DNA of 64,000 nucleotides, taken from contig JAPFDH010000083.1 of NCBI GenBank assembly GCA_026169045.1, positions 1 to 64,000 of the forward strand. Reading direction: 5' to 3'. The notes beneath the pieces are model-generated. The model did not search any database. It was not told the origin of the DNA and was given only the letters and a program-made list of their open reading frames with translations. Below are positions 1 to 9,118 of this stretch, piece after piece (the first letter of the stretch is position 1; each line of letters starts with the position of its first letter). The position numbers and the translations under genes were made by a program. This DNA comes from Lachnospiraceae bacterium. GTDB taxonomy: Bacteria; Bacillota; Clostridia; Lachnospirales; Lachnospiraceae.

Positions 1-1
1 A

Positions 2-106
2 TATGCATTTGAAACAGAATCAGATGAATATTATGAAAGGTTTGAAATAAGCCGAGAATTAAAACAAAAATGTATTGCAGCAAGCAATGGACATAAGTAT
101 TATTAA
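2..106 (+). CDS. C-terminal end of an unidentified protein (cut by window start)
   Basis: An open frame enters from the left edge and codes for 34 residues before a TAA stop at 104-106. The residues are charged and polar (many Glu, Lys and Tyr). No family is recognisable from so short a tail. The start lies outside the window. The frame could also be chance, because it is short and has no landmark; the composition looks coding-like but that is weak support. Confidence 0.35.
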   Translation, partial: YAFETESDEYYERFEISRELKQKCIAASNGHKYY

Positions 107-199
107 TATATAAAAGCAAGTGGGGACTTCTGGAAAGAAAAAATCTGCTTGCTTTTAACGTATAAAGAAAATGTACACAGTACACAAATGTACATACCG

Positions 200-511
200 T
201 TAAAGCCCCTATTTTCAAGGCATAAGGGGATAGGGGTACAGTTTACGGATGAACCAACGGGAGCGTTGGATTCAAAGGCAGCTAGGATGCTTTTGGAGTC
301 ATTTGAGCGGTTAAACTGGTCTATGGAGGCGACCATTTTAATGGTAACCCACGATGCGTTTACAGCCAGCTACGCAGACCGTATTTTATTTATAAAAGAT
401 GGGAAAATTTTTAATGAATTGGTAAAAGGGAAGGATAGCAGAAAAGTTTTCTTTAATAAAATTATTGAGGTAGTGACGCTTTTGGGAGGTGAATTAAATG
501 ATGTTATTTAA
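200..511 (+). pseudogene. Truncated ABC transporter ATPase (BceA-like), N-terminal part missing
   Basis: From about base 246 the frame reads DEPTGALDSKAA, the Walker B/D-loop segment typical of MacB/BceA-type ATPases, followed by an H-loop (MVTHD) and a normal C-terminal end. The Walker A, Q-loop and signature motif, roughly the first 150 residues, are absent. Upstream is non-coding sequence with short palindromes. The frame ends at 511, overlapping the permease start at 498, as in an intact coupled ATPase-permease operon. I read this as a 5'-deleted gene whose remnant stays fused to its former operon. The 200 boundary is approximate; homology is clear only from about 240. The product cannot hydrolyse ATP on its own. 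Confidence 0.8.
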
Positions 512-2543
512 GCTTTCCATATCCAATATGAAAAAAAGTATGAAGGATTACACCATTTACTTTCTGACTCTGATTTTAGGCGTTGCTATTTTTTATATGT
601 TCAATTCCCTGGATGCACAGAAAAGTATGATGGTAATGTCGTCTTCCACATATACGATAGTGGAACTTTTGATTACACTTCTTGGAGGCGTATCTGTTTT
701 TATTGCGATTGTTCTGGCATTTCTAATTGTTTATGCCAATAATTTTCTGATGAAACGAAGAAAACGGGAATTTGGTATTTATATGACATTGGGAATGGGG
801 AAAGGACAGATTTCCAGAATATTGGTGGGAGAGACCATACTCATCGGTCTTTTATCTTTGGCAGTGGGACTGGCGGCAGGAATTTTTGGTTCCCAGTTTA
901 TGTCCATTTTAGTGGCAAAAATGTTTGAAGCGGATATGGAATCGTTTGCATTTGTTTTTTCCTCCTCCGCTTTTTTTAAGACAATCCTTTATTTTGGGAT
1001 CATGTATTTGGCGGTAATGGTATTTAATACGGTGATGATTTCACGATATCCACTGATTCGCTTGATTCATGCCGACAAACAAGGAGAAAAAATGAAACTG
1101 AAAAATTCCTTTGTTTGTGTGGGCATTTTTATTATTTCAGCTTCCATTTTGGCCTATGCGTATTATCAGGTATGGCAGCCACAAATCTTGAATGATTTTA
1201 ATTACTTCCTCAAAATGATCTTTTTGGGAATGATTGCAACCTTTGGAATATTCTGGTCCTTATCCGGTTTTCTGATTAAAATGGTACAGACGGTTAAATT
1301 TATTTATTTAAAAGGTCTTCATCCCTTTGTACTGCGTCAGGTGGGAAGTCAGGTGAATACGATGACTGTTTCCATGACAGTGATTTGCTTGCTTTTATTT
1401 CTTACCATTTGTATCTTTTCAGGAAGTTTTGCCATGAATGAATCCATGAAACGGGAACTGAAAGAATGCGCCAGAGCAGATGTGAATATAACGAAAACAT
1501 ATTGGGAAAATAGTCCGGATTCCATAGAGGACAGTATGCGAAAAGACGGATTTGATTTATCGGTACTTCAAGACGGATGGGCGGAAGTTCACATTTATAA
1601 TACATCTGAGCTGACCGGAGAGGATGTACTGGGAACAGCCTTTGCATCCCTCAAACGGGATGAGGCATTTTTATCTTCCGCATATCGTTCCATGGATTTA
1701 ATAAAAGTGTCCGATTATAATAAATTGGCTGAAATTTACGGCATGGAATCCTGTTCATTGGAGGAAAATGAATATCAGGTGGTAGCAGATTATGACCTGG
1801 CATTAAAGTATTATGAGGAAGCAGCGAAAAATGGAACGGAAATTACTTTAAATGGAAAGACCTATCATCCGGTATCGGATACTGTCTTAGAAGGATTGGT
1901 GAAAATATATTCCAATAGAACGAATGAGGGTGTGTTGATTTTGCCGGATGAAGCTTTGGAAGGAATTACGTGGAAAAATGAAGGGTATAGTGTGTTTGGC
2001 ATAATGGCCGCCAACTATATCGGAGAGACCGAACAGGAAAAACAAGAAAATGAAAATGCGTTTCTTTCGAATGTAAAAGAGCAGGAAAATAACAGTTTTT
2101 TAAGTCTTCATGGTTTAAGCGTGATGACGAAACAGGCACTTTATGCAGCCAGTGTGGGTTTGTCATCCAGTATTATCTTTCTTGGAATTTATCTGGGAAT
2201 CGTCTTTCTGATTTCCAGTGCAGCACTTTTGGCATTAAAAGTCTTGTCTGAGAGTACGGATAATCGTTCCAGATATATGATTTTAAGAAAAATAGGAGCA
2301 GATGAAAGGATGATTTATCGTGCGCTTTTGGAACAGTCTGCATTTTATTTTTTGCTTCCTTTGGCATTGGCTTCGGTTCATTCCGTTTTCGGTTTAAAGG
2401 TAGCAGATTCTTTGCTGAGAACACTGGGAAAAAGTCAAATGATTCTCCCCATTATTATGACTGCCATTTTGCTGTTATTGGTTTATGGAGGATATTTCCT
2501 GATTACATATTGGGGAAGTAAGAGAATTATACGGGATCGGTAA
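498..2543 (+). CDS. BceB-like ABC transporter permease (FtsX-type)
   Basis: A 681-residue membrane protein. It has an N-terminal transmembrane helix, several further hydrophobic segments within residues 50-290, a large extracellular domain at roughly residues 310-530, and C-terminal helices near 555-680. This is the layout of BceB/VraG permeases of peptide-antibiotic sensing and detoxification modules. A GGGAGGTGA ribosome site lies 5 bases before the chosen ATG; a second ATG follows at 501. The start overlaps the end of the broken ATPase. BceB permeases need an ATPase partner, which is truncated here, so function depends on an ATPase in trans or is lost. No BceR/BceS two-component genes are visible. 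The permease frame itself is intact. Confidence 0.85.
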   Translation: MMLFKLSISNMKKSMKDYTIYFLTLILGVAIFYMFNSLDAQKSMMVMSSSTYTIVELLITLLGGVSVFIAIVLAFLIVYANNFLMKRRKREFGIYMTLGMGKGQISRILVGETILIGLLSLAVGLAAGIFGSQFMSILVAKMFEADMESFAFVFSSSAFFKTILYFGIMYLAVMVFNTVMISRYPLIRLIHADKQGEKMKLKNSFVCVGIFIISASILAYAYYQVWQPQILNDFNYFLKMIFLGMIATFGIFWSLSGFLIKMVQTVKFIYLKGLHPFVLRQVGSQVNTMTVSMTVICLLLFLTICIFSGSFAMNESMKRELKECARADVNITKTYWENSPDSIEDSMRKDGFDLSVLQDGWAEVHIYNTSELTGEDVLGTAFASLKRDEAFLSSAYRSMDLIKVSDYNKLAEIYGMESCSLEENEYQVVADYDLALKYYEEAAKNGTEITLNGKTYHPVSDTVLEGLVKIYSNRTNEGVLILPDEALEGITWKNEGYSVFGIMAANYIGETEQEKQENENAFLSNVKEQENNSFLSLHGLSVMTKQALYAASVGLSSSIIFLGIYLGIVFLISSAALLALKVLSESTDNRSRYMILRKIGADERMIYRALLEQSAFYFLLPLALASVHSVFGLKVADSLLRTLGKSQMILPIIMTAILLLLVYGGYFLITYWGSKRIIRDR

Positions 2544-2571
2544 GTTGTATTTTATTTATATGGAAATGAAA

Positions 2572-2612
2572 ACCCCGGTGGGAAATTCTGAAAAAAAGAA
2601 AACCATCGGGGT
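2572..2612 (+). terminator. Possible terminator after the permease
   Basis: ACCCCGGTGG and CCATCGGGGT form a 10-bp stem with one G-U pair around a purine-rich loop. It lies 29 bases after the permease stop. The T-tract is poor, so termination is only probable. Confidence 0.5.
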
Positions 2613-2649
2613 ATCTGTTTATAAAAACAAGGTTTTTTTACAAAAGTAA

Positions 2650-2678
2650 TTCAATAATTTATTGCATTATGGTATAAT
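2650..2678 (+). promoter_or_regulatory. Promoter of the sugar operon (extended -10)
   Basis: TGGTATAAT forms an extended -10, with TATAAT at 2673-2678. A weak TTCAAT lies 17 bases upstream as the -35. It is about 90 bases before the start of the next gene. Confidence 0.55.
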
Positions 2679-2769
2679 AAATGAAATTTGTTCCCAAGAT
2701 CAGTGAGAAGATTGTTATTGATAAAGGAATAAGTAGAATTATGGGTTATGTATGTGGGAGGAAAGAAAC

Positions 2770-4539
2770 ATGAGTCAGGAAATAAGAGAGGCAATGGAGC
2801 AGCAGATTTATCCGTTTATGAAGGAATTGTTTTGGCGCATTGCAGAGGAAAAGAATGGGCTTACTATGGACGGAGTCTGGGTATATAATGAAAAAGCCCA
2901 GTTTGTGGGTGGAAAAGCAATCAATTTGTGCAGCTATGTTGTTACAGAACTGCTGGATGAAAAAGAAAAGCAAGAGGGTATTCCTGCTTTGAAAGAGATT
3001 ATCCCCATGTGTGCAGAATTGCCGATGCAGACCTGGGGAATTTTTAATGCTGTAAAAGGTCTCTATCGACTGAAAGAGAAAAACATGCACAGATCTGTTA
3101 TTGATCCGGATGTATGGGAAAAATTGAAAAATATTCTGGATTGGAGAACCTTTGTGGATTGTGAGAATCATTTGGCTTTAAAAGGATATCCAACAAATTA
3201 TTATGGCGTCGCTTTTGGGATAGCCCGTTACAGAGAATTACTGGGATGGGAAGATGAAGAATATTCAAAAAAATTATTGGATCGTTTTATGGAACATATT
3301 CAATTGTATTCCGGTGAGTATGAGTTTATGGATGAAACGCCGGGGGATGGAAGATTTGACCGATACAGCATTCTGGTTCCGGCTGAAATTGCCAATACGG
3401 TAATGGATACAGGGATGGAACTTCCGGAAAAAATTATTAGCATGTTAAAGAAATCAACAGCAATATGTTTATTTATGGCCAACAGAGACGGATATGGTTT
3501 TTCCTACGGGAGAAGCACAGGAGCGTATGGGGATACAGGAGTGCTGGAAGTGCTCACGGCGGCATATAAAGTAAAAAATATACTGAGTGAAGAAGAAAAA
3601 CGTTTGGCGTATGCGTACTGTGTGGCACTTATCCGAAGATTTGGTAAGTTTTGGATTGATCCTGCCATGCGATCGGTTAATATGTGGGAAAAGGGAAGAA
3701 AAACAGATTCTTATCGAAACAAAAATAGGATTCTCAGTGAAAATCTGAGTCTGTGTATGCAGATACTTGAAGCTACCGAATGGGAAAGTCCATGTGCCGG
3801 AGAAGAAGATATGGAAATGATATGGAAGCATCGGGAGCAGCAAAATCTTCAGAGCATGATTTGTCCGTTTGCAAAGGGAGAGTATGAGAGGGCATTGGTT
3901 TTGGTACGGGACGGGAGAAGAGTCTGGTCACTTCCTTTTATCAGTGGCGGAAGTGCATATTTTGCAAAATCACCGTATTTTCCCATTCCGTACAGTCAGT
4001 TTGCAGTGACGGGGGTACCTGGAGAAGATTATGCATATTTGGTTCCGCAGATCATTCTGGAAGATGGGAAACGGCTTATGCCAATTGTTTATTTTAAAGA
4101 AATTCATGTGAACAGCAGCGAAAATCAGGTGATTGTTTCCAGCAAGCAGGATGTTATGTGTGAGATGGGAAAAGAACAGATGCAACCATATAAAGGAATC
4201 CGATGCCAGACCGTATATACGTTTCAGCAGGGAAAGATTCGGCGAGCCGATACATTTTATGTGGAACATGCTCCGTTCATTCGAAAAATACAGATGGATG
4301 TCCTGACATTTTCCGATCATGCAAGTGAAATAAAGAATGGAATAGAATTTGAAAGAGGCATTGTTTATAAATTCACACAAAAAGGATTTGACAAGCAGCA
4401 TGTTATACAAGGAAACAATCAGGAAAACTATCGAACTCCGGAAGGAAGTCTTTCCTATCACATTCAGTGGGAGACAGAAGAGGGCAAATTTACCGAGCCG
4501 TCGGTAGAATGGGAAATAGAATATAAAAAAGGGGAATGA
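2770..4539 (+). CDS. Unrecognised 589-aa protein in an araA-tal sugar operon
   Basis: The start is the ATG with GGAGG eight bases upstream; an earlier in-frame ATG at 2752 lacks such a site. There is no signal peptide, so the protein is probably cytoplasmic. The N-terminal two thirds look all-helical, with repeated Trp/Tyr-rich segments. A conserved-looking stretch, GDGRFDRYSILVPAEIANT, is near residues 195-215. The last 200 residues look beta-rich. That layout, a helical toroid followed by a beta-sandwich, resembles polysaccharide lyases and related glycan-active enzymes, but I recognise no catalytic signature. It precedes araA and a transaldolase on the same strand, so a role in handling an oligosaccharide or uronic/pentose sugar is inferred. 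The exact reaction is unknown. Confidence 0.75.
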   Translation: MSQEIREAMEQQIYPFMKELFWRIAEEKNGLTMDGVWVYNEKAQFVGGKAINLCSYVVTELLDEKEKQEGIPALKEIIPMCAELPMQTWGIFNAVKGLYRLKEKNMHRSVIDPDVWEKLKNILDWRTFVDCENHLALKGYPTNYYGVAFGIARYRELLGWEDEEYSKKLLDRFMEHIQLYSGEYEFMDETPGDGRFDRYSILVPAEIANTVMDTGMELPEKIISMLKKSTAICLFMANRDGYGFSYGRSTGAYGDTGVLEVLTAAYKVKNILSEEEKRLAYAYCVALIRRFGKFWIDPAMRSVNMWEKGRKTDSYRNKNRILSENLSLCMQILEATEWESPCAGEEDMEMIWKHREQQNLQSMICPFAKGEYERALVLVRDGRRVWSLPFISGGSAYFAKSPYFPIPYSQFAVTGVPGEDYAYLVPQIILEDGKRLMPIVYFKEIHVNSSENQVIVSSKQDVMCEMGKEQMQPYKGIRCQTVYTFQQGKIRRADTFYVEHAPFIRKIQMDVLTFSDHASEIKNGIEFERGIVYKFTQKGFDKQHVIQGNNQENYRTPEGSLSYHIQWETEEGKFTEPSVEWEIEYKKGE

Positions 4540-4615
4540 AAGAAAATTCCAATCGGATTAGGTAACTTTTTATAAAAAGTGATAGAAGAAAGAAATAGTA
4601 AATAAGAGGGAACCT

Positions 4616-4623
4616 GTTATAAT
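4616..4623 (+). promoter_or_regulatory. Possible extended -10 promoter before araA
   Basis: TGTTATAAT, with TATAAT at 4618-4623, lies about 60 bases before the araA start. No good -35 is present. It could give araA-tal its own transcript. Confidence 0.45.
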
Positions 4624-4686
4624 GAAAACAAAGCTGATGAAAAACAGGAGCAGAAAAAGATTGTCAGAAACGGAGGATATGACACA

Positions 4687-6189
4687 ATGGAGATGAAAAA
4701 TTATAAATTTTGGTTTGCGACAGGTTCCCAGGATCTATATGGAGAGGCATGTTTGCGAAATGTGGCAGAACATTCCAGAATCATTGTAGAAAAATTGAAT
4801 CAGTCAGGTTTTCTTCCCTATGAAATTGTATGGAAACCAACATTGATTGATAATGCATCCATTCGGCAATTATTTAATGAAGCAAATAATGATGAAAATT
4901 GTGCAGGTGTTATTACTTGGATGCACACGTTTTCACCGGCCAAATCCTGGATTTTAGGTTTACAGGAGTATAGAAAACCACTTCTTCATTTACATACCCA
5001 GTTTAATGAAGAAATTCCATATGATACCATAGATATGGATTTTATGAATGAAAATCAGTCTGCTCACGGAGACAGAGAATATGGTCACATTGTGACACGA
5101 ATGGGAATTGAAAGAAAAGTAATTGTGGGCCATTTCAGCAGTGCTGAAGTGCAGAAAAGAATTGCCCAGTGGATGAGAACAGCCATTGGAATCATGGAAA
5201 GCAGCCATATCCGTGTGGTTCGCGTAGCGGATAATATGAGAAATGTGGCAGTTACAGAAGGAGATAAAGTAGAGGCGCAGATTAAATTTGGCTGGGAAAT
5301 CGATGCGTATCCGGTAAATGAAATCGCGGATTATGTATCGGATGTGGCGCAGGCCGATGTGGATACTTTGGTAGAAGAGTACTATGACAAATACGATATT
5401 CTTCTGGAGGGGCGTGATGAAAAGGAATTCAGACGTCATGTAGCGGTTCAGGCACAAATTGAAATAGGATTTGAGAAGTTCCTGAAAGAGAAAAATTATC
5501 AGGCTATTGTGACCCATTTTGGGGATCTGGGTTCATTGAAACAGCTTCCGGGTCTGGCAATTCAGAGGCTGATGGAAAAAGGTTATGGTTTTGGCGGCGA
5601 GGGAGACTGGAAAACTGCAGCCATGGTACGCTTGATGAAAATTATGACAAGCGGTATGAAGGATGCAAAAGGTACTTCTTTTATGGAAGATTACACATAT
5701 AATCTTGTTCCTGGAAAGGAAGGAATTTTACAGGCACATATGTTAGAGGTTTGTCCGTCCATTTCCGAAGGTCCGATTGGAATAAAGGTATGTCCTCTTT
5801 CCATGGGGGATAGAGAAGACCCGGCTCGATTGGTGTTTACCTCTAAGACAGGTCCCGGTATTGCCACTTCTCTCATTGATTTGGGTGACCGTTTCCGTCT
5901 AATTATCAATGAAGTAGATTGCAAAAAAGTGGAAAAGAAGATGCCGAATCTTCCTGTAGCTACCGCATTTTGGACACCAAGACCAAACTTTAATGTGGGA
6001 GCAGAAAGTTGGATTCTTGCAGGAGGAGCTCATCATACTGCGTTTACCTATGATTTGACTGCAGAACAGATGGGAGACTGGGCAAATGCTATGGGAATTG
6101 AAGCAGTTTATATCGACGGCGATACCACAATTCGCAACCTGAAAAATGAATTAAAATGGAATGCTATGTATTATAAGTTTAATCGATAG
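4687..6189 (+). CDS. araA: L-arabinose isomerase
   Basis: This is a 500-residue protein of the usual AraA length. It catalyses L-arabinose to L-ribulose (and galactose to tagatose in some homologues) in the cytoplasm with Mn2+. The start reads MEMKNYKFWFATGSQDLYG, the standard AraA opening. The expected metal and catalytic positions are present: Glu near 305 (GFGGEGDWK), Glu near 332 (FMEDYTYN), His near 349 (QAHMLE) and His near 448 (GGAHHTAF). GGAGG lies 10 bases before the ATG. The gene sits between an unknown 589-residue protein and a transaldolase. araB (kinase) and araD (epimerase) are not in this operon, so either they lie elsewhere or the isomerase has another sugar substrate. Confidence 0.95.
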   Translation: MEMKNYKFWFATGSQDLYGEACLRNVAEHSRIIVEKLNQSGFLPYEIVWKPTLIDNASIRQLFNEANNDENCAGVITWMHTFSPAKSWILGLQEYRKPLLHLHTQFNEEIPYDTIDMDFMNENQSAHGDREYGHIVTRMGIERKVIVGHFSSAEVQKRIAQWMRTAIGIMESSHIRVVRVADNMRNVAVTEGDKVEAQIKFGWEIDAYPVNEIADYVSDVAQADVDTLVEEYYDKYDILLEGRDEKEFRRHVAVQAQIEIGFEKFLKEKNYQAIVTHFGDLGSLKQLPGLAIQRLMEKGYGFGGEGDWKTAAMVRLMKIMTSGMKDAKGTSFMEDYTYNLVPGKEGILQAHMLEVCPSISEGPIGIKVCPLSMGDREDPARLVFTSKTGPGIATSLIDLGDRFRLIINEVDCKKVEKKMPNLPVATAFWTPRPNFNVGAESWILAGGAHHTAFTYDLTAEQMGDWANAMGIEAVYIDGDTTIRNLKNELKWNAMYYKFNR

Positions 6190-6224
6190 TATAAAATAAA
6201 GAAAGAAAGGACAGGTACAGGAAA

Positions 6225-6878
6225 ATGAGATTTTTTATTGATACTGCAAATGTGGATGAAATCAGAAAAGCAAATGATATGGGCATTATTTGCGGTGTGA
6301 CAACCAATCCGTCATTGATTGCAAAAGAAGGAAGAGACTTTAACCAGGTTATTGCCGAGATTGCTTCTATCGTGGACGGCCCAATCAGTGGAGAAGTAAA
6401 AGCAACGACAACAGATGCTGAAGGTATGATAAAGGAAGGAAGAGAAATTGCAGCGATTCATCCTAATATGGTAGTCAAGATTCCTATGACAATGGAAGGA
6501 TTAAAGGCAGTAAAAGTTTTGACAAAAGAAGGGATTAAAACAAATGTGACTTTGATCTTTTCCGCAGCCCAGGCTTTGTTGGCAGCTCGTGCCGGTGCAA
6601 CTTATGTTTCTCCGTTCTTGGGAAGATTGGACGATATTTCCATGCCGGGTATTGACTTAATTGATGAAATTACAGAAATTTTTCAGGTACATGGTATTGA
6701 GACAGAAATTATTGCTGCCAGCATAAGAAATCCAATTCACGTCATTGACTGTGCCCGTGCCGGTGCTGATATTGCAACCGTGCCATATAAAGTATTGGAG
6801 CAGATGACGAAACATCCTTTGACTGATCAGGGAATTGCAAAATTCCAGGCAGACTATAAGGCTGTATTTGGAGAATAA
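6225..6878 (+). CDS. tal: Transaldolase / fructose-6-phosphate aldolase family
   Basis: A 217-residue protein of the short transaldolase (TalC/FSA) subfamily. It opens with [13 protein letters not shown], followed by [12 protein letters not shown]. The Schiff-base lysine is in VVKIPMT near residue 84. The family transfers dihydroxyacetone units in the pentose phosphate pathway, or cleaves fructose-6-phosphate. It follows araA by 35 bases, so it probably drains pentose carbon into glycolysis. A strong terminator follows. Sequence alone cannot separate transaldolase from FSA activity; most clostridial members of this subfamily are annotated as transaldolases. Confidence 0.9.
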   Translation: MRFFIDTANVDEIRKANDMGIICGVTTNPSLIAKEGRDFNQVIAEIASIVDGPISGEVKATTTDAEGMIKEGREIAAIHPNMVVKIPMTMEGLKAVKVLTKEGIKTNVTLIFSAAQALLAARAGATYVSPFLGRLDDISMPGIDLIDEITEIFQVHGIETEIIAASIRNPIHVIDCARAGADIATVPYKVLEQMTKHPLTDQGIAKFQADYKAVFGE

Positions 6879-6900
6879 ATATAATCGAATATGGTTTGGA

Positions 6901-6954
6901 AAAAGCCCCGTTTTACCTGTAGATTCAGAAGTTACAGGTAAAAACGGGGCTTTT
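6901..6954. terminator. Strong bidirectional terminator between tal and an araC-type gene
   Basis: A nearly perfect 20-bp stem (AAAAGCCCCGTTTTACCTGT and its complement, with one extra A) has A-tract and T-tract ends. It lies between convergent genes and can serve both strands. Confidence 0.9.
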
Positions 6955-6967
6955 CGTTAATATAATT

Positions 6968-7837
6968 TTATTCAAAAACAGAGGGTTTTCTGTTTTGAGA
7001 GGGGATATTGGCCCGCTGATATTGTTTTGGGGTAGTGCCTACATGTTGTTTAAAAACCCGAATAAAATTGGAGTAGTCGATAAATCCCGCTTTTTCGGCA
7101 GATTCGGTTACATTATATCCTTCCAGCAAGAGTTTCTTAGCATAGACAATTCGTTTGCTAATGAGATATCTTCCGACCGTAAGAGCGGTGTACTTTTTAA
7201 ATATAGCACATAGATAGTTTTTGCATAAATTGCAACCGCGGGAAATGGTTTCCAAATTGCAGTCAAATTCGGTAAAATGCTCATTGATATAAGAAAGAAT
7301 ACGATTTATTTTTTCATCCTCAGCGCTGGTAGCGGCGGTGGAAGTGGAGGCATTGATTAAACGACTCAGATAAACCATAATTTCCATAAATTTCAGCTTC
7401 AGAAGGGTTGCTTTTCCATAACAGGTGGAATACAAAGTATCCATATAGGCGGATATAAGCTGCAGCAGATGATCGCGTTGTTCCGGTGTTGGTTTAATAA
7501 CGTTTTTGTTTAACAATTTTATGGTATAAAATGCGTTGGTAATTTCATTGTCGGCCTGATTGGCGTATAAAAATTCTGGCTTTACAGTCAGGATGTAACG
7601 TTCATATCGTTCCGGATCATTTTCCACTATTTTGTGTATTTGATTGGAATAAAACAGTATGATATCATAGGGCTCTATTTTGATAACTTCGTCATCAATA
7701 AGACAGTAGTCGGCGCCGTTTATCACGATAAATATTTCGAATTCATCATGAAAATGAATCTCGTTTTTACCGAGACGTCTGTGGTTGTGTGCGATGGCAT
7801 ATTGGGATAAAATAGTTGCTTTTACGGGTTGATCCAT
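6968..7837 (-). CDS. AraC-family transcription regulator
   Basis: A 289-residue protein with a cupin-like N-terminal sensing half (IHFHDEFEIFIVINGADY near residue 30) and a C-terminal AraC double helix-turn-helix (about residues 180-280, ending AGFIDYSNFIRVFKQHVGTTPKQY). The start is the second ATG, because GGAG lies six bases before it; the first ATG at 7849 lacks a ribosome site. The gene diverges from the URO-D-family gene at 7955. The short shared intergenic region holds an inverted repeat, so it probably controls that gene and itself. It also faces the araA-tal operon tail to tail and could respond to a sugar, but the ligand is unknown. Confidence 0.9.
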   Translation of the reverse strand: MDQPVKATILSQYAIAHNHRRLGKNEIHFHDEFEIFIVINGADYCLIDDEVIKIEPYDIILFYSNQIHKIVENDPERYERYILTVKPEFLYANQADNEITNAFYTIKLLNKNVIKPTPEQRDHLLQLISAYMDTLYSTCYGKATLLKLKFMEIMVYLSRLINASTSTAATSAEDEKINRILSYINEHFTEFDCNLETISRGCNLCKNYLCAIFKKYTALTVGRYLISKRIVYAKKLLLEGYNVTESAEKAGFIDYSNFIRVFKQHVGTTPKQYQRANIPSQNRKPSVFE

Positions 7838-7863
7838 AATTGACTCCATTCATTTAGAAACTT

Positions 7864-7900
7864 AATATTTGCATATTTTTATGGAATATCTGCAAATATA
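7864..7900. promoter_or_regulatory. Inverted-repeat operator candidate in the divergent region
   Basis: AATATTTGCA (7864-7873) is mirrored by TGCAAATAT (starting at 7891), with a centre-to-centre distance of about 27 bases. It lies between the araC-type gene and the URO-D-type gene, just upstream of the latter's -10. It suits a dimeric regulator, presumably the adjacent AraC protein. Confidence 0.5.
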
Positions 7901-7915
7901 TTGAAAAATAAATAT

Positions 7916-7923
7916 GCTATAAT
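7916..7923 (+). promoter_or_regulatory. Extended -10 promoter of the URO-D-family gene
   Basis: TGCTATAAT (TATAAT at 7918-7923) lies about 30 bases before the ATG at 7955. The -35 is poor, as expected for an activator-dependent promoter. Confidence 0.55.
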
Positions 7924-7954
7924 CCACATATATCATATGCGGGAGGTTATGTAA

Positions 7955-9061
7955 ATGGATAATCTAAACAAAATGCTGGAATACCTGGAAAATATAATTG
8001 ATGTGGATAAGTGTAGTGAAATTTTAAAGGAAGAAGAAAATGTATTAAATTATAAGCCCATGGAAAAAATTAATGTCAGGGTGCTTTATAATCCTTGTAT
8101 GAAAGCGTATGGAATGCAGGAAATGCATGAAAGTATTGAGAAAATGATGTATAATGAATTGGTTTCTTGTGTTCCACATATTCAATCCGGCACAGGTATT
8201 CCTATGATACGAGCCAATTATGGCGTGGGAACCCTTCCCTCTCTGTTTGGTCTGACATGCAAAATTTTAAATAATAATATGCCATGGGTAGAGCATGTTA
8301 CAAAGGATCAGGTGAAGGAAATTATCTCAAAAGGAATTCCGAATCTGGATACTGGATTTGGAAGAAGACTTACGCTTACTCATGAATTTTATCAGGAAAA
8401 GTTGGAAAAGTATCCCAAATGCAGAGATTTCATAAAAATATATCATCCGGATTTTCAAGGACCATTGGATGTGGCACATCTGATTTACGGATCGGATATT
8501 TATATGGATATGTATGATGAACCGGAGCTGGTTCATGAATTATTGGAACTTGTAACGGATACATATATAGAAATTATGAAACGGACGAAAAAAGAAATCA
8601 ATGATGAATATGGAGAGAACTGTTTTCACTGGTCTCACTTATACGGAGGTCATGTAGTAGTCCGTAACGATTCGGCAGTAAATATATCTGCTGATATGTA
8701 TAAGGAGTTTGTTCAGCCATATGATGAAAAGATTCTGGAGGCTTTTGGCGGAGGAAGCATTCATTACTGTGGAAAAGCAGACCAATGGGTATTTGATATG
8801 CTTCGGACAAAGAATCTGCGGGCCATGAATTTTGGATATCTGGAAAAATTTAATTTTGGCAATGAATATTTGAAAAAAATCGGGGAGACGTTTGCATCTT
8901 ATAAAATGCCAATTATCGATTATGTGCTGTCAAAGAAAGAATTTCAGGAAATGGAATTTGACCGTTTCCATGACGGAATCAGTTATTGTGTTCAGGTTGA
9001 TAATTTGGAAGACGGAAAAGAAATACTGAAGCAAAGTTGGAAAAAAAGTAAGGAAAACTAA
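7955..9061 (+). CDS. Uroporphyrinogen decarboxylase-fold (URO-D/MtaA-like) protein
   Basis: A 368-residue protein resembling the clostridial URO-D superfamily, which includes methylcobamide:CoM methyltransferases as well as haem enzymes. The segment SIHYCGKADQW near residues 270-280 provides the His and Cys typical of zinc sites in the methyltransferase branch. AMNFGYLEKFNFG and the closing acidic helix also fit. GGGAGG lies before the ATG. True HemE is unlikely because no haem genes are nearby. In gut Clostridia such genes often sit beside AraC regulators and sugar or aromatic-compound genes, but the substrates are unknown. It is probably regulated by the divergent AraC protein. Confidence 0.8.
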   Translation: MDNLNKMLEYLENIIDVDKCSEILKEEENVLNYKPMEKINVRVLYNPCMKAYGMQEMHESIEKMMYNELVSCVPHIQSGTGIPMIRANYGVGTLPSLFGLTCKILNNNMPWVEHVTKDQVKEIISKGIPNLDTGFGRRLTLTHEFYQEKLEKYPKCRDFIKIYHPDFQGPLDVAHLIYGSDIYMDMYDEPELVHELLELVTDTYIEIMKRTKKEINDEYGENCFHWSHLYGGHVVVRNDSAVNISADMYKEFVQPYDEKILEAFGGGSIHYCGKADQWVFDMLRTKNLRAMNFGYLEKFNFGNEYLKKIGETFASYKMPIIDYVLSKKEFQEMEFDRFHDGISYCVQVDNLEDGKEILKQSWKKSKEN

Positions 9062-9076
9062 GGAAAATAAAAGAAA

Positions 9077-9118
9077 ACACTTCACAGGGAAAATTATTCG
9101 CCTGTGAGGTGTTTTTTT
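9077..9118. terminator. Bidirectional terminator overlapping the end of the second araC-type gene
   Basis: CACTTCACAGG and CCTGTGAGGTG form an 11-bp stem followed by seven T. The stop codon of the convergent minus-strand gene (9094-9096) lies in its loop. Confidence 0.85.
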
